From: Actinomycetota bacterium
GTDB taxonomy: Bacteria > Actinomycetota > Thermoleophilia > Miltoncostaeales > Miltoncostaeaceae
Assembly (NCBI GenBank): GCA_947475125.1
Contig: CANJMX010000036.1
Location: forward strand, 1-12,168
DNA length: 12,168 nt
Reading direction: 5' to 3'
This document shows, piece by piece, positions 5,873 through 12,168 of the stretch; position 1 is the first letter of the stretch, and the number at the start of each line of letters is the position of its first letter. The notes under the pieces were generated by a model, which saw only the letters and a program-made list of their open reading frames with translations, had not been told where the DNA came from and did no database searches. Position numbers and translations under genes: made by a program.

Positions 5873-6429
5873 CCCGGCGCCAGACGCGTTCGGCCGGGCT
5901 GGCGCAGCCGCAGCAGTTGGCCGCTTTGCTCGCGGTACTGGCCAACCCAGGCGAGCGGCGGCGAATACGAGTGCACCGACACCGCGGGAGCACCACTCTC
6001 GTGTGCCACCCGGTGGATGTACCCGAATGGTCCTTCCTGCTGCTGGCCCGGTCGCAGCACATGATCGGTGTCGTCTGCGTGAAGGTGCATGTGGTGCTCG
6101 CGAATGGTGCCTTCCGCGACGCAGAGTCCCACCTCGGAAATGTCGTGGTCATGAAACCCGGTCTCCTGCCCCGGAAGCCATGACAGCACCCACACATCGA
6201 TGAAGTCGTTCTCAAACACCAAGCGGTAGTCGCGGTACTCCTCGCTGACGGCGACGTAGTCGCGCCAGAGGCCGCTCTCGACCACACGGAGACTCAGATC
6301 CGCCAGAGCGGGCGCCGCCAACTGATGATCCACGGCGCCGAGAAACTCGAGACCAACCGGCAGATCAGGGAATGGCCAGCGCGGCTCGGGCATGGGCCAG
6401 GGCGGACGAGGACTGGCGATAGTGCTCAC
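5869..6429 (-). CDS. Cysteine dioxygenase-family thiol dioxygenase
   Basis: This 186-residue cupin-fold protein belongs to the cysteine dioxygenase type I family: non-haem iron enzymes oxidising a small thiol to its sulfinate with O2, in the cytosol. NDFIDVWVLSWLPGQETGFHDHD (74-96) gives iron ligands H93 and H95. IHRVAH (138-143) gives the third, H139. VSVHSYSPPL (150-159) carries the S151/H153/Y155 triad typical of the family. Whether the substrate is cysteine, 3-mercaptopropionate or another thiol cannot be told. An open frame runs far upstream, but GTG at 6429 is chosen: GGAG lies eight bases ahead and the length fits the family. ATG at residue 13 is an alternative. It is divergent from the 152-residue unknown gene across 99 bp and convergent with the MurD-like gene, sharing the tetramer CTAG as both stops. 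Confidence 0.85.
   Translation of the reverse strand: MSTIASPRPPWPMPEPRWPFPDLPVGLEFLGAVDHQLAAPALADLSLRVVESGLWRDYVAVSEEYRDYRLVFENDFIDVWVLSWLPGQETGFHDHDISEVGLCVAEGTIREHHMHLHADDTDHVLRPGQQQEGPFGYIHRVAHESGAPAVSVHSYSPPLAWVGQYREQSGQLLRLRQPGRTRLAPG
5871..5900. terminator. Inverted repeat at the MurD-like / dioxygenase convergent junction
   Basis: AGCCCGGC (5871-5878) and GCCGGGCT (5893-5900) form a perfect 8-bp stem around a 14-base loop, starting inside the shared stop tetramer and running into the 3' end of the dioxygenase gene. An alternative pairing GCGCCAG (5877-5883) / CTGGCGC (5899-5905) is also possible. The location fits a bidirectional 3'-end structure, but there is no T-tract, so intrinsic termination is only a guess. 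Confidence 0.4.
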
Positions 6430-6477
6430 GACGCATGCTCCAATAACGGTTGCCGTGGTCTCAGAATACGCCCCCCG

Positions 6478-6487
6478 GTGGCGCCAC
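6478..6487. promoter_or_regulatory. 10-bp palindrome in a divergent intergenic region
   Basis: GTGGCGCCAC is a perfect 10-bp palindrome in the 99-bp gap between the dioxygenase start (6429, minus) and the unknown gene (6529, plus). It is 48 bp from one start and 41 bp from the other, as expected for an operator serving divergent promoters. No canonical -35/-10 pairs were recognised beside it. On the minus strand TATTCT (6463-6468) is a weak -10 candidate. Confidence 0.3.
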
Positions 6488-6528
6488 GACCCGGGTGCGG
6501 TCACCCTGCCACCGCTACGGTGATACCC

Positions 6529-6987
6529 GTGCAATCGCGCTGCGTCGTCAACACTCTTGTGCCGTTCTCGACCCGCCTCGCCGACGACGGTCTGGTTCAC
6601 GTACGGGCATGGACCACCGACCACGGGGCGCTCGTGCTGATCGCCGAGATGGATTGGGCCATCGCGGTCGCCGACCGATCCGATGCATACTCCGGGCCGG
6701 GAATCTTCACCTACCCCGGGTATGCAATTCCGGCCGGTCTCGCTGTGTGTCGCGCACCCGCGCTCGCGGATCCGGAGGTGATCGTGCGAATGCCGGCGCC
6801 TCCAGGCGAGCGCTTCGACCGCGTGATGGACCTCGAGGATCCACAGGGTTGGGAACGGGTTCCCGCGGATGAGCTTGTGGCACGACTGGGCGATGACCAC
6901 TGGCCCGGACCGGCCACCGGCACATACGTACCGCGTGTGGTGCGGGAGTGGATCCGCTCCGGTGCGATTCCGTCCACGGCCGGATGA
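6529..6987 (+). CDS. Conserved-looking protein of unknown function, coupled to the DNA methylase
   Basis: I do not recognise this 152-residue protein. It is soluble, has no signal peptide or membrane helix, is acidic in the second half (for example DRVMDLEDPQGWERVPADEL, 97-116) and contains no lysine. Residues 7-75 look like alternating beta strands (VVNTLVPFSTRL, LVHVRAWTT, GALVLIAEMDW, WAIAVADR); the C-terminal half looks helical. GTG at 6529 is chosen because GGTGA lies five bases ahead. GTG at 6520 is an alternative, and the open frame upstream to 6325 is antisense to the dioxygenase gene. Its TGA overlaps the ATG of the methylase (ATGA, 6984-6987), implying translational coupling and probably a shared process. 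No nuclease motif (PD-ExK, HNH, GIY-YIG) is visible. Confidence 0.6.
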   Translation: MQSRCVVNTLVPFSTRLADDGLVHVRAWTTDHGALVLIAEMDWAIAVADRSDAYSGPGIFTYPGYAIPAGLAVCRAPALADPEVIVRMPAPPGERFDRVMDLEDPQGWERVPADELVARLGDDHWPGPATGTYVPRVVREWIRSGAIPSTAG

Positions 6988-8489
6988 GTCGGCGGCGTGA
7001 CGCGGGCGACTACCCCACGCCCCCCGGCATCGCGGGCGTCCTCGCCACAGAGGCACTCCGCGAGCTCACACCCGATGCCGCAGGCGGCGTGCTCCGCATC
7101 CTCGATCCGGCGTGCGGGGAGGGAAACCTTCTCCTCGCCGCAGCGGCCTGTCATTCCGCACACCATGGTGCCGAACTCATCGGGGTGGAGATGGACCCAG
7201 GCCGCGCCGTCCGCGCCCGGCATGCGCTTGCCGACGCCAGCCGCGGAGGGGCCACCATCGTCTGTTCCGACGCGCTGCTTCGCCCGCATCCTCTGCGCGA
7301 CGGCACATTCGACGTTGTCATCGCCAATCCGCCCTTCCTCTCCCCGACCTCGCGGCGTGGTGCGATCCCCGCGACCACCCGCGCCCAGTTGCGCGCACGC
7401 CTTGGGCCCGGAGTTGCGGCCCTCACCAACATTGCGACGATCTTCCTGCTCGATTCGCTGAGGCTGGTGCGCCCCGGTGGCCGCGTGGGCATGATCCTGC
7501 CCTCGTCATTCCTCACGAGCCGAGATGCCACTGGCGCCCGGGCCCAGGTGCTTGCTGAGGGCACTCTGGAGTGGCTCTGGACCGACGGCGAGGGTGTGTT
7601 CGATGCCGCCGTCACCGTGTGCGGTGTGGTCATCACCCGCGCTGGCAGACCCCACACCACAATTCGGCGATCGGCGGGCCGGCACGCCGCCGCGACCGGC
7701 ACTGCGGTGTTCCGGCCAGCCGCCCACGCCGCAGGTGAGCCATGGCGCGACGGCGTGCACCGCACAGCCCCGTCCAGCGCCGGCATCATCGGTGACCTCA
7801 CAACTCCTATCGCCGGGTTCCGCCGCCACTACTACGCCGTGACCGCGGCGCTCTCCGATGCTCCGTCCGGACCGGGGATGCGCGTGGTCACCGCGGGGCT
7901 CATCGACCCCGGTCGCGTCCTCTGGGGCACGATTCCCGCTCGCCTTTCGCACCGCCGATGGGAACACCCGCGGGTTGATACCGACACCCTTCGGTCGGCC
8001 GGGCGGGTGTCTGCCTGGCTCGATGCGGTGACGGGCCCGAAGGCGATGCTTGCGACGCAGACCCGGGTACTCGAGTGCGCGGTTGATCCCTTGGGCGATC
8101 TCGTGCCATCGGTGCCCGTCATCGCCCTCCCCGCATCAGCCGACCGGGCGTGGCTGATTGCCGCGGCGCTCTGCTCCCCCCACCTCTCCCGCCTGGCATT
8201 CGACCGTCACCGCGGTGCAGCGCTCTCCCCGGACGCCATCAAGCTGAGCGCCTCCGAGGCCGCCGATCTACCGATCCCTCCGCGTACGGCGCCGTGGGAA
8301 CTTGCCGCCGTCGCGCTCGCCGATGCCGCCGCAGCACCCGACGCCACGGGGTGGCGCGACGCACTCCTGCGAATGGCCCACCACATGGACGATGCCTACG
8401 GCGCACCGGGCGCAGCCGACACACACACGTGGTGGGCAGAACGCCTGCCCCGCTTCAAGACCGGTAACGCAGGCGCCCCACCCGGGTAG
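6984..8489 (+). CDS. N6-adenine DNA methyltransferase (gamma-class, TaqI/Eco57I-like)
   Basis: This 501-residue SAM-dependent DNA methylase should methylate the exocyclic amine of adenine in a specific DNA site. GDYPTPPGIAGVLA (8-21) is motif X. LDPACGEGNLLLAA (40-53) is the SAM-binding motif I. VEMD (68-71) is motif II. FDVVIANPPF (109-118) is catalytic motif IV (NPPF, 115-118). GGRVGMILPSSFLTS (165-179) follows as in TaqI-like enzymes. Residues 230-430 should hold the target-recognition part, including QTRVLECAVDPL (359-370) and a stretch like the 'laaaLnSp' end (390-402). No endonuclease domain or adjacent restriction gene is visible, so it reads as an orphan methylase or the modification half of something unrecognised. 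ATG at 6984 overlaps the preceding stop. Confidence 0.85.
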   Translation: MSRRRDAGDYPTPPGIAGVLATEALRELTPDAAGGVLRILDPACGEGNLLLAAAACHSAHHGAELIGVEMDPGRAVRARHALADASRGGATIVCSDALLRPHPLRDGTFDVVIANPPFLSPTSRRGAIPATTRAQLRARLGPGVAALTNIATIFLLDSLRLVRPGGRVGMILPSSFLTSRDATGARAQVLAEGTLEWLWTDGEGVFDAAVTVCGVVITRAGRPHTTIRRSAGRHAAATGTAVFRPAAHAAGEPWRDGVHRTAPSSAGIIGDLTTPIAGFRRHYYAVTAALSDAPSGPGMRVVTAGLIDPGRVLWGTIPARLSHRRWEHPRVDTDTLRSAGRVSAWLDAVTGPKAMLATQTRVLECAVDPLGDLVPSVPVIALPASADRAWLIAAALCSPHLSRLAFDRHRGAALSPDAIKLSASEAADLPIPPRTAPWELAAVALADAAAAPDATGWRDALLRMAHHMDDAYGAPGAADTHTWWAERLPRFKTGNAGAPPG

Positions 8490-8524
8490 GCTCCGTGCGC
8501 ACCGCACCCGTCCCGGAGTCCAGC

Positions 8525-8704
8525 ATGCAGAGCACGCATCCCAACCGCTTTTTCGGCCTCAACCCCGTGAGCGTCCCGAGCAACGGTCCCAAGGAGGGCG
8601 AGTGGAACCACGACCTGCCCGCCACGTGGCGCGACGCCGTTGCCGCGCCGCCGGTCGCCGGCAAGGACGCCGCCGCGCCGAGTCAGGCTGCCGACGACGC
8701 CTGA
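8525..8704 (+). CDS. Small protein of unknown function (59 residues)
   Basis: The start is ATG at 8525 with GGAG (8515-8518) six bases ahead, which is the main evidence that this is a gene. The N-terminal half (MQSTHPNRFFGLNPVSVPSN, then GPKEGEWNHDLPATWRDAV) is rich in aromatic and polar residues and looks folded or interaction-ready. The last 20 residues are a low-complexity Ala/Pro/Asp tail. There is no membrane helix, signal peptide or recognisable domain. It follows the methylase stop by 35 bp on the same strand, so it may share its transcript, and it ends 3 bp from the stop of the convergent RraA-family gene. Function unknown. Confidence 0.55.
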   Translation: MQSTHPNRFFGLNPVSVPSNGPKEGEWNHDLPATWRDAVAAPPVAGKDAAAPSQAADDA

Positions 8705-8707
8705 GCG

Positions 8708-9346
8708 CTACGCGCGCGCCTGACGGCCGCGGCGCCGGATCTCGGTCACCGCGGTCGCGTCGGCGTCTTCAATGATCACGGCGGCCTCCAGCACCGCATC
8801 GCGATCAGCGGCGGGTACCACCACGAGGCCCGCCGCGTCGATGTGTACCCAGTCCCCCGGCACGATCGTGACGCCGCCGAACGACACGGGAACCCCGACG
8901 TCGATGATCTGCAGCAGGTCGCCGCTGGCACGTGGGCTCTCGTGCAGCGCCCACACCCCCATCTCGTAGCCCGCCGCCTCCTCGCGGTCGCGGATGGCGC
9001 CCCACGCGATCACGCCCGCGTACCCGAGCTCCTCGACCGCGGCGAGCTTCTTGCCTCCCGCCAGGGCCTCAAGGGGCGCGTCTGGAGCGGCAAGGATGAG
9101 AATGGCGTCGTCTGGCACGTCGCTCAGAGCATGTCCGGCGGCGCTCGCCAGATCATGCACGGGCAGGTCGTCGCGGCGGGGTCCGAATCGAATGTTGGCA
9201 GCGAACCCTGCACTCACGGTGCCTGGGCGGGCGCATACGAGACCCGTCGCATGGGCCCGGTGACCCCGCACCTCCGCCACGGCATCGCACATGGATGCGC
9301 TGGTGACGTTCTGGGTCAGTGCCAGTGCCGCCTCGAGATCCATCAT
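8708..9346 (-). CDS. RraA / HMG-aldolase family protein
   Basis: This 212-residue protein has the RraA fold. GGKKLAAVEELGYAGVIAWG (97-116) followed by AIRD (117-120) matches the GGxxxxxA...GvaGvVxDGxxRD core, with R119-D120 at the metal/substrate site. GVTIVPGDWVHIDAAGLVVV (158-177) matches the PGDxVxADxxGVVVVP motif with D170. Family members are either inhibitors of RNase E (RraA) or divalent-metal 4-hydroxy-4-methyl-2-oxoglutarate/oxaloacetate aldolases; many are misnamed dimethylmenaquinone methyltransferases. Retention of the RD and D residues favours an aldolase-type enzyme, but the substrate is unknown. Two ATGs occur in tandem (9346 and 9343); GGAAGG nine bases ahead of the first supports 9346. 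It is divergent from the YciI-family gene across 56 bp. Confidence 0.82.
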   Translation of the reverse strand: MMDLEAALALTQNVTSASMCDAVAEVRGHRAHATGLVCARPGTVSAGFAANIRFGPRRDDLPVHDLASAAGHALSDVPDDAILILAAPDAPLEALAGGKKLAAVEELGYAGVIAWGAIRDREEAAGYEMGVWALHESPRASGDLLQIIDVGVPVSFGGVTIVPGDWVHIDAAGLVVVPAADRDAVLEAAVIIEDADATAVTEIRRRGRQARA

Positions 9347-9402
9347 GTATCCGCGCCTTCCCCCACTAGAGTGCGCCGCCGAGGAAGCCCGAGAGGAGCC
9401 AC

Positions 9403-9684
9403 ATGGATCCCGACACGCACACCCTGCTGTTGTACGAGTACGTCGACGACATCATCGAACGCCGCGGACCCTATCGCGACGCGCACATCGCGCTGCTGCA
9501 GCAGCTCAAGGATTCCGGCACGATTCTGATGGCCGGTGCAGTGGGTGACCCGGTAAGTGGCGCCGCCATCGTTTTCAACCCGTGTGACCCGGCTGAGGTC
9601 GGCGAATACGTACTGCGCGACCCGTACGTGGTGAATGGGCTGGTCACCACGTGGAAGGCCCTTCGCTGGACCGTGGTGGTGTAG
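9403..9684 (+). CDS. YciI-family protein
   Basis: This 93-residue protein matches the YCII-related ferredoxin-like domain across its whole length. RDAHIALLQQLKDSGTILMA (25-44) carries the conserved His (H28), and VLRDPYVVNGLVTTW (70-84) carries the conserved Asp (D73) of the proposed His-Asp dyad. Proteins of this family are small dimeric cytosolic proteins; a few act as dehydrochlorinase-like or muconolactone-isomerase-like enzymes, most are uncharacterised, and no reaction is assigned. ATG at 9403 has AGGAG four bases ahead, in the same GGAGCCACATGG context as the recombinase-like start. Its TAG lies 7 bp from the stop of the convergent transglycosylase gene. Confidence 0.85.
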   Translation: MDPDTHTLLLYEYVDDIIERRGPYRDAHIALLQQLKDSGTILMAGAVGDPVSGAAIVFNPCDPAEVGEYVLRDPYVVNGLVTTWKALRWTVVV

Positions 9685-9695
9685 CCGCAGGCTAC
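9681..9695. terminator. Short hairpin spanning two convergent stop codons
   Basis: GTAGCC (9681-9686) and GGCTAC (9690-9695) are perfect complements around the 3-base loop GCA. The stem contains the TAG of the YciI-family gene and, on the other strand, the TAG of the lytic transglycosylase. A stem this short with no T-tract is a weak terminator at best; it may only reflect selection for a compact tail-to-tail junction. Confidence 0.3.
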
Positions 9696-10300
9696 GAGGG
9701 TGCGGCCAGTTGGTCTCCATATGTGCGGCGATACACCGCCCACGCGGTAAGAATGTCCTGCACATACGCCCTGGTCTCGGGAAATGGGATGTCGTCGGGC
9801 AGCCTGAGCTCGCTGCCGCGGGCGAGGGCCTGTTGCTTCCACTTGGTGACGTTGGCAGCCCCGGCGTTGTAGGCGGCGAGCGCCTCGGGCACCGATCCGC
9901 CATATCGATCAATGAGCGTGCGCAGGTACCAGGCCCCAAACGCGATGTTCACCTCGGGGTCAGCCAGATCGGCAGCGCGGCCCACCGGCGGATTGGGTGA
10001 CGCTGCAATCTCACGAGCCGTGGACGGCAGCACCTGGGTGAGCCCCACGGCGCCCCGAGGGGAGCGTGAGGCCGGGTCGAACCCGCTCTCGCGCCAGATG
10101 ACCGACGCGAGGAGGGCGGGGTCCAGGCCATCGGCCCGCGCCTCCCGGTTGATCGCGGTCTGGTAGTCGAGCGGGTACCAGAACTTCGCGTACCAGGCCG
10201 GCTTTGACGAATGGATCACCATCCCGGTGGCCACAAGCGCACCGATGATTACCACGAGCCATATAAGGCGGCGGCGGCCGCGTCGCCTACCGCGGGCCAT
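9692..10300 (-). CDS. Membrane-anchored SLT-type lytic transglycosylase
   Basis: This 202-residue protein cleaves the MurNAc-GlcNAc bond of peptidoglycan to give anhydro-muropeptides, outside the cytoplasmic membrane. MARGRRRGRRR (1-11) is a basic cytoplasmic tail, followed by one hydrophobic helix (12-29) acting as an uncleaved anchor. The SLT/goose-lysozyme-like domain follows: VIWRESGFDP (67-76) with catalytic Glu E71, GAVGLTQVLPSTA (83-95), NIAFGAWYL (118-126), AYNAG (143-147) and PETRAYVQDI (174-183). The frame is open upstream, but ATG at 10300 is chosen because it gives the tail-anchor topology and overlaps the end of coaE by only 14 bp. This places it third in a tight rpsA-coaE-transglycosylase run. 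Confidence 0.88.
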   Translation of the reverse strand: MARGRRRGRRRLIWLVVIIGALVATGMVIHSSKPAWYAKFWYPLDYQTAINREARADGLDPALLASVIWRESGFDPASRSPRGAVGLTQVLPSTAREIAASPNPPVGRAADLADPEVNIAFGAWYLRTLIDRYGGSVPEALAAYNAGAANVTKWKQQALARGSELRLPDDIPFPETRAYVQDILTAWAVYRRTYGDQLAAPS

Positions 10301-10895
10301 CCACCGCCCACCGTCCGAACACCTCGCCGACCCACGCATCCAGTGCAGCCTCAGTGCCGTCATTCACGTACGACTCATCGGCGCCGCGCACCTTCCGGAC
10401 TTCGGACCACTGCATCGCCGCGCGCGCATCGAAGTCCTGTCCGCGTTCGGACACCCGCGCCCGACGCACCGACTCGGAGGCCGTCACAACGACGACCGCA
10501 TCAAAGCGATCCCCGAGCCCCGCCTCAAACAGCAATGGGACCTCGCATACCAAGAGCGCCGGGGCGGGTACGAGCGCCCGTTGCCGTGCGATCCACTGCC
10601 GGCGGGCCTCCCCGATACGCGGGTGGAGAAGGTCCTCGAGAAATCGCATGCCTCCATCAGCGGCCATCGCACGGTCACCCAGGACCGCGCGGTCCACAGA
10701 GCCGTCGGGCGCGATGACCCCGGGTCCGAATCGCTGTTTCACGGCGTCGATGATCTCGGGATCGGCGTACAGCTCGTGCACCACGTCATCTGCGGAACAC
10801 ACCGCGGCCCCCCGGCGCGCAAACGCCTGGAGGGCCGCAGACTTCCCGGAGCCGATTCCCCCGGTCAGGCCGATGCAGACCGGGGAACTCCGCAT
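10287..10895 (-). CDS. coaE: Dephospho-CoA kinase
   Basis: This 202-residue enzyme performs the last step of coenzyme A synthesis, ATP-dependent phosphorylation of the ribose 3'-hydroxyl of dephospho-CoA. The P-loop GLTGGIGSGKS lies at residues 9-19, a DxD-like segment SADDVVHELY at 34-43, LLHPRI at 89-94, VPLLFEAG at 119-126 and the closing SYVNDGT at 175-181. Its length is that of single-domain bacterial CoaE; the GrpB-like C-terminal extension of mycobacterial enzymes is absent. ATG at 10895 is chosen because it lies just before the P-loop and 10 bp after the rpsA stop; an upstream open frame would run back through rpsA. Its 3' end overlaps the transglycosylase start by 14 bp. Confidence 0.93.
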   Translation of the reverse strand: MRSSPVCIGLTGGIGSGKSAALQAFARRGAAVCSADDVVHELYADPEIIDAVKQRFGPGVIAPDGSVDRAVLGDRAMAADGGMRFLEDLLHPRIGEARRQWIARQRALVPAPALLVCEVPLLFEAGLGDRFDAVVVVTASESVRRARVSERGQDFDARAAMQWSEVRKVRGADESYVNDGTEAALDAWVGEVFGRWAVDGPR

Positions 10896-10905
10896 GGGCT
10901 GCTGC

Positions 10906-12168
10906 CTAGTCCTCAGACTCGGCGGGCTCGGCCGGGTCGGTGGCCTCTTCGACCTCTTCGACCTCGACGGGCTCCACTGCCTCGACCGGCTCGGCCGATT
11001 CCACGACCTCGGCCGGCTCATCGCCAGAGGCGATTGCCTCGGCTGCCTCCAGCTCGAGCTCAGCGGCCACCTCTGCGGGGGCCTCCTCGATCTCCGCGAC
11101 CTGCTCGGCGGCGATGTCGTCGGTCAGCTCATCGTCGTCCCCACCGAAGCTCATAACGGCACCCTCAGTGGATGCGTCCGGCGCCGGGGTGACGCGCTTG
11201 AGCGACAGCGACAGACGGCGGCGGTCGGCGTCGATCTCGATGATGCGCACCTCGAGCTCGTCACCCTGGTTGACGACCTCGCGCGGGTTCTCCACGTGGT
11301 GGTCGGCCAGCTCAGAGATGTGCACCAGGCCCTCGACGCCCGCGTGAATCTCCACGAACGCACCGAACGTGACCACCTTGGTGACCTTGCCGGGAACGAT
11401 GTCGTTGATCTGGTAGGTCTCGATGACGCTCTGCCACGGATCGGCCTGGGTCTGCTTGAGGCCCAGAGAGATGCGCTGGCGCTCGCGGTCGATCTCGAGC
11501 ACCTTCACGTCCACCTTCTCGCCCACGTTCAGCACCTCAGACGGGTGGTTCACGTGGCTCCACGAGAGCTCGGAGATGTGAATGAGGCCGTCGATGCCGT
11601 CCAGGTCCACGAACGCGCCGAAGTCGACGATGTTGGAGATGGTGCCCTCAACAACCTTGCCGGGCTCCAGGTCGTCGAGGATGCGCTGACGCACCTCACG
11701 GCGCTCGTGCTCAAGCACTGCGCGACGGGACAGCACGACGTTGTTGCGGCTGCGGTTGAGCTCGATGACCTTGCACTCGAGCTTCTGGCCGAGGAACTCG
11801 TCGAGGTCCTGTACGCGGCGGATGTCAACCAACGAGGCGGGCAGGAAGCCGCGCACCCCGAGGTCGAGGATGAGGCCGCCCTTGACGACTTCAATGACCG
11901 TACCCTCAACGGTTTCGCCCGCGGTGGAGGCGGCTTCGATGCGCTTCCAGGCCTTCTCGAACCGGGCGCGCTTCTTGGACAGCACCAGGCGACCATCCTG
12001 GTCCTCCTTCTGCATGACCAGGGCGTCGATCATCTCGCCCAGCTGCACCTCATCGGCAACGTTGACCGACTTGCGGATTGAGAGCTCGCTGAGGGGGATG
12101 ACACCCTCGCTCTTGTATCCGATGTCGACCAGGATCTCGTCCTTGTCGATGCGCACGACCCGACCGGA
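10906..12168 (-). CDS. rpsA: 30S ribosomal protein S1, 5' end cut by window edge
   Basis: The last 420 residues are visible; the first S1 repeat and N-terminus are partly beyond the right edge. From the edge there are the end of repeat 1 (SGRVVRIDKDEILVDIGYKSEG), repeat 2 (GTVIEVVKGGLILDLGVRGF), repeat 3 (GTISNIVDFGAFVDLDGIDG, then LIHISELSW) and repeat 4 (GKVTKVVTFGAFVEIHAGVE, then GLVHISELADHHV). Then comes a roughly 90-residue acidic tail of Glu/Ala/Val/Pro, ending PAEPAESED. S1 binds mRNA single strands and brings them to the 30S subunit. Four repeats instead of the six in E. coli is the usual actinobacterial form. It is followed 10 bp later by coaE. The opposite strand carries a long open frame that is only its shadow. 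Confidence 0.95.
   Translation of the reverse strand, partial: SGRVVRIDKDEILVDIGYKSEGVIPLSELSIRKSVNVADEVQLGEMIDALVMQKEDQDGRLVLSKKRARFEKAWKRIEAASTAGETVEGTVIEVVKGGLILDLGVRGFLPASLVDIRRVQDLDEFLGQKLECKVIELNRSRNNVVLSRRAVLEHERREVRQRILDDLEPGKVVEGTISNIVDFGAFVDLDGIDGLIHISELSWSHVNHPSEVLNVGEKVDVKVLEIDRERQRISLGLKQTQADPWQSVIETYQINDIVPGKVTKVVTFGAFVEIHAGVEGLVHISELADHHVENPREVVNQGDELEVRIIEIDADRRRLSLSLKRVTPAPDASTEGAVMSFGGDDDELTDDIAAEQVAEIEEAPAEVAAELELEAAEAIASGDEPAEVVESAEPVEAVEPVEVEEVEEATDPAEPAESED

Noticed and set aside
4029..8489. A known defence island (restriction-modification, BREX, DISARM) or integrated phage
   Set aside because: Only a methylase and a degenerate recombinase domain are present. There is no endonuclease, helicase, BREX/DISARM partner, phage structural gene or att duplication in view.
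10354..12081. 575-codon open frame on the plus strand opposite rpsA and coaE
   Set aside because: It is the antisense shadow of rpsA and coaE. The His/Leu/Val/Asp-rich repetitive composition mirrors the S1 repeats, and no family motif is visible.

Overview
The window is dense, GC-rich bacterial chromosome. Genes are closely packed, GTG starts are probable at two loci, and stop-start overlaps are frequent. The gene order rpsA-coaE-lytic transglycosylase, a four-repeat S1 protein with an acidic tail, a caa3-type CtaG and an aldo/keto reductase of the 'VGHDFY' type together suggest an actinobacterium. My best guess is the Thermoleophilia or a related lineage, but this rests on remembered gene neighbourhoods and not on a search. 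There is no rRNA, tRNA, CRISPR array or insertion sequence that I can recognise.

Layout. Positions 1-607 (minus) hold a small S4 RNA-binding protein followed by an aldo/keto reductase cut by the left edge. Positions 668-3496 (plus) hold CtaG, an overlapping secreted class A beta-lactamase-fold serine hydrolase, and a six-helix DUF308/HdeD-like membrane protein. These read as an envelope or respiration-related strip. Positions 3497-4028 hold no convincing gene. The first part (about 3526-3757) contains three strong inverted repeats able to fold as RNA. The second part (about 3780-4028) is visibly less GC-rich and contains promoter-like sequences, direct repeats and a 10-bp palindrome in front of the next gene.

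Positions 4029-5872 (plus) hold a 188-residue protein that is only the catalytic domain of a tyrosine recombinase, with both conserved histidines apparently replaced. Five bases later comes a MurD-like ligase whose ATP-binding half is intact but whose D-glutamate-binding motifs look altered. Convergent to these is a cysteine dioxygenase-family thiol dioxygenase (5869-6429, minus). Divergent from that is a lysine-free protein of unknown function (6529-6987), coupled by an ATGA overlap to a gamma-class N6-adenine DNA methylase (6984-8489) with no visible endonuclease. A 59-residue unknown protein (8525-8704) follows.

The right third is mostly minus strand. It holds an RraA/HMG-aldolase-family protein (8708-9346), with a divergent YciI-family protein (9403-9684), and then the housekeeping block rpsA > coaE > membrane-anchored SLT lytic transglycosylase (12168 down to 9692). 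rpsA is cut by the right edge. Three convergent gene pairs have their stop codons 0-7 bp apart.

The most unusual parts are the structured non-coding stretch at 3526-3757 and the degenerate recombinase plus MurD-like pair beside it. I see no complete known defence or mobile system.
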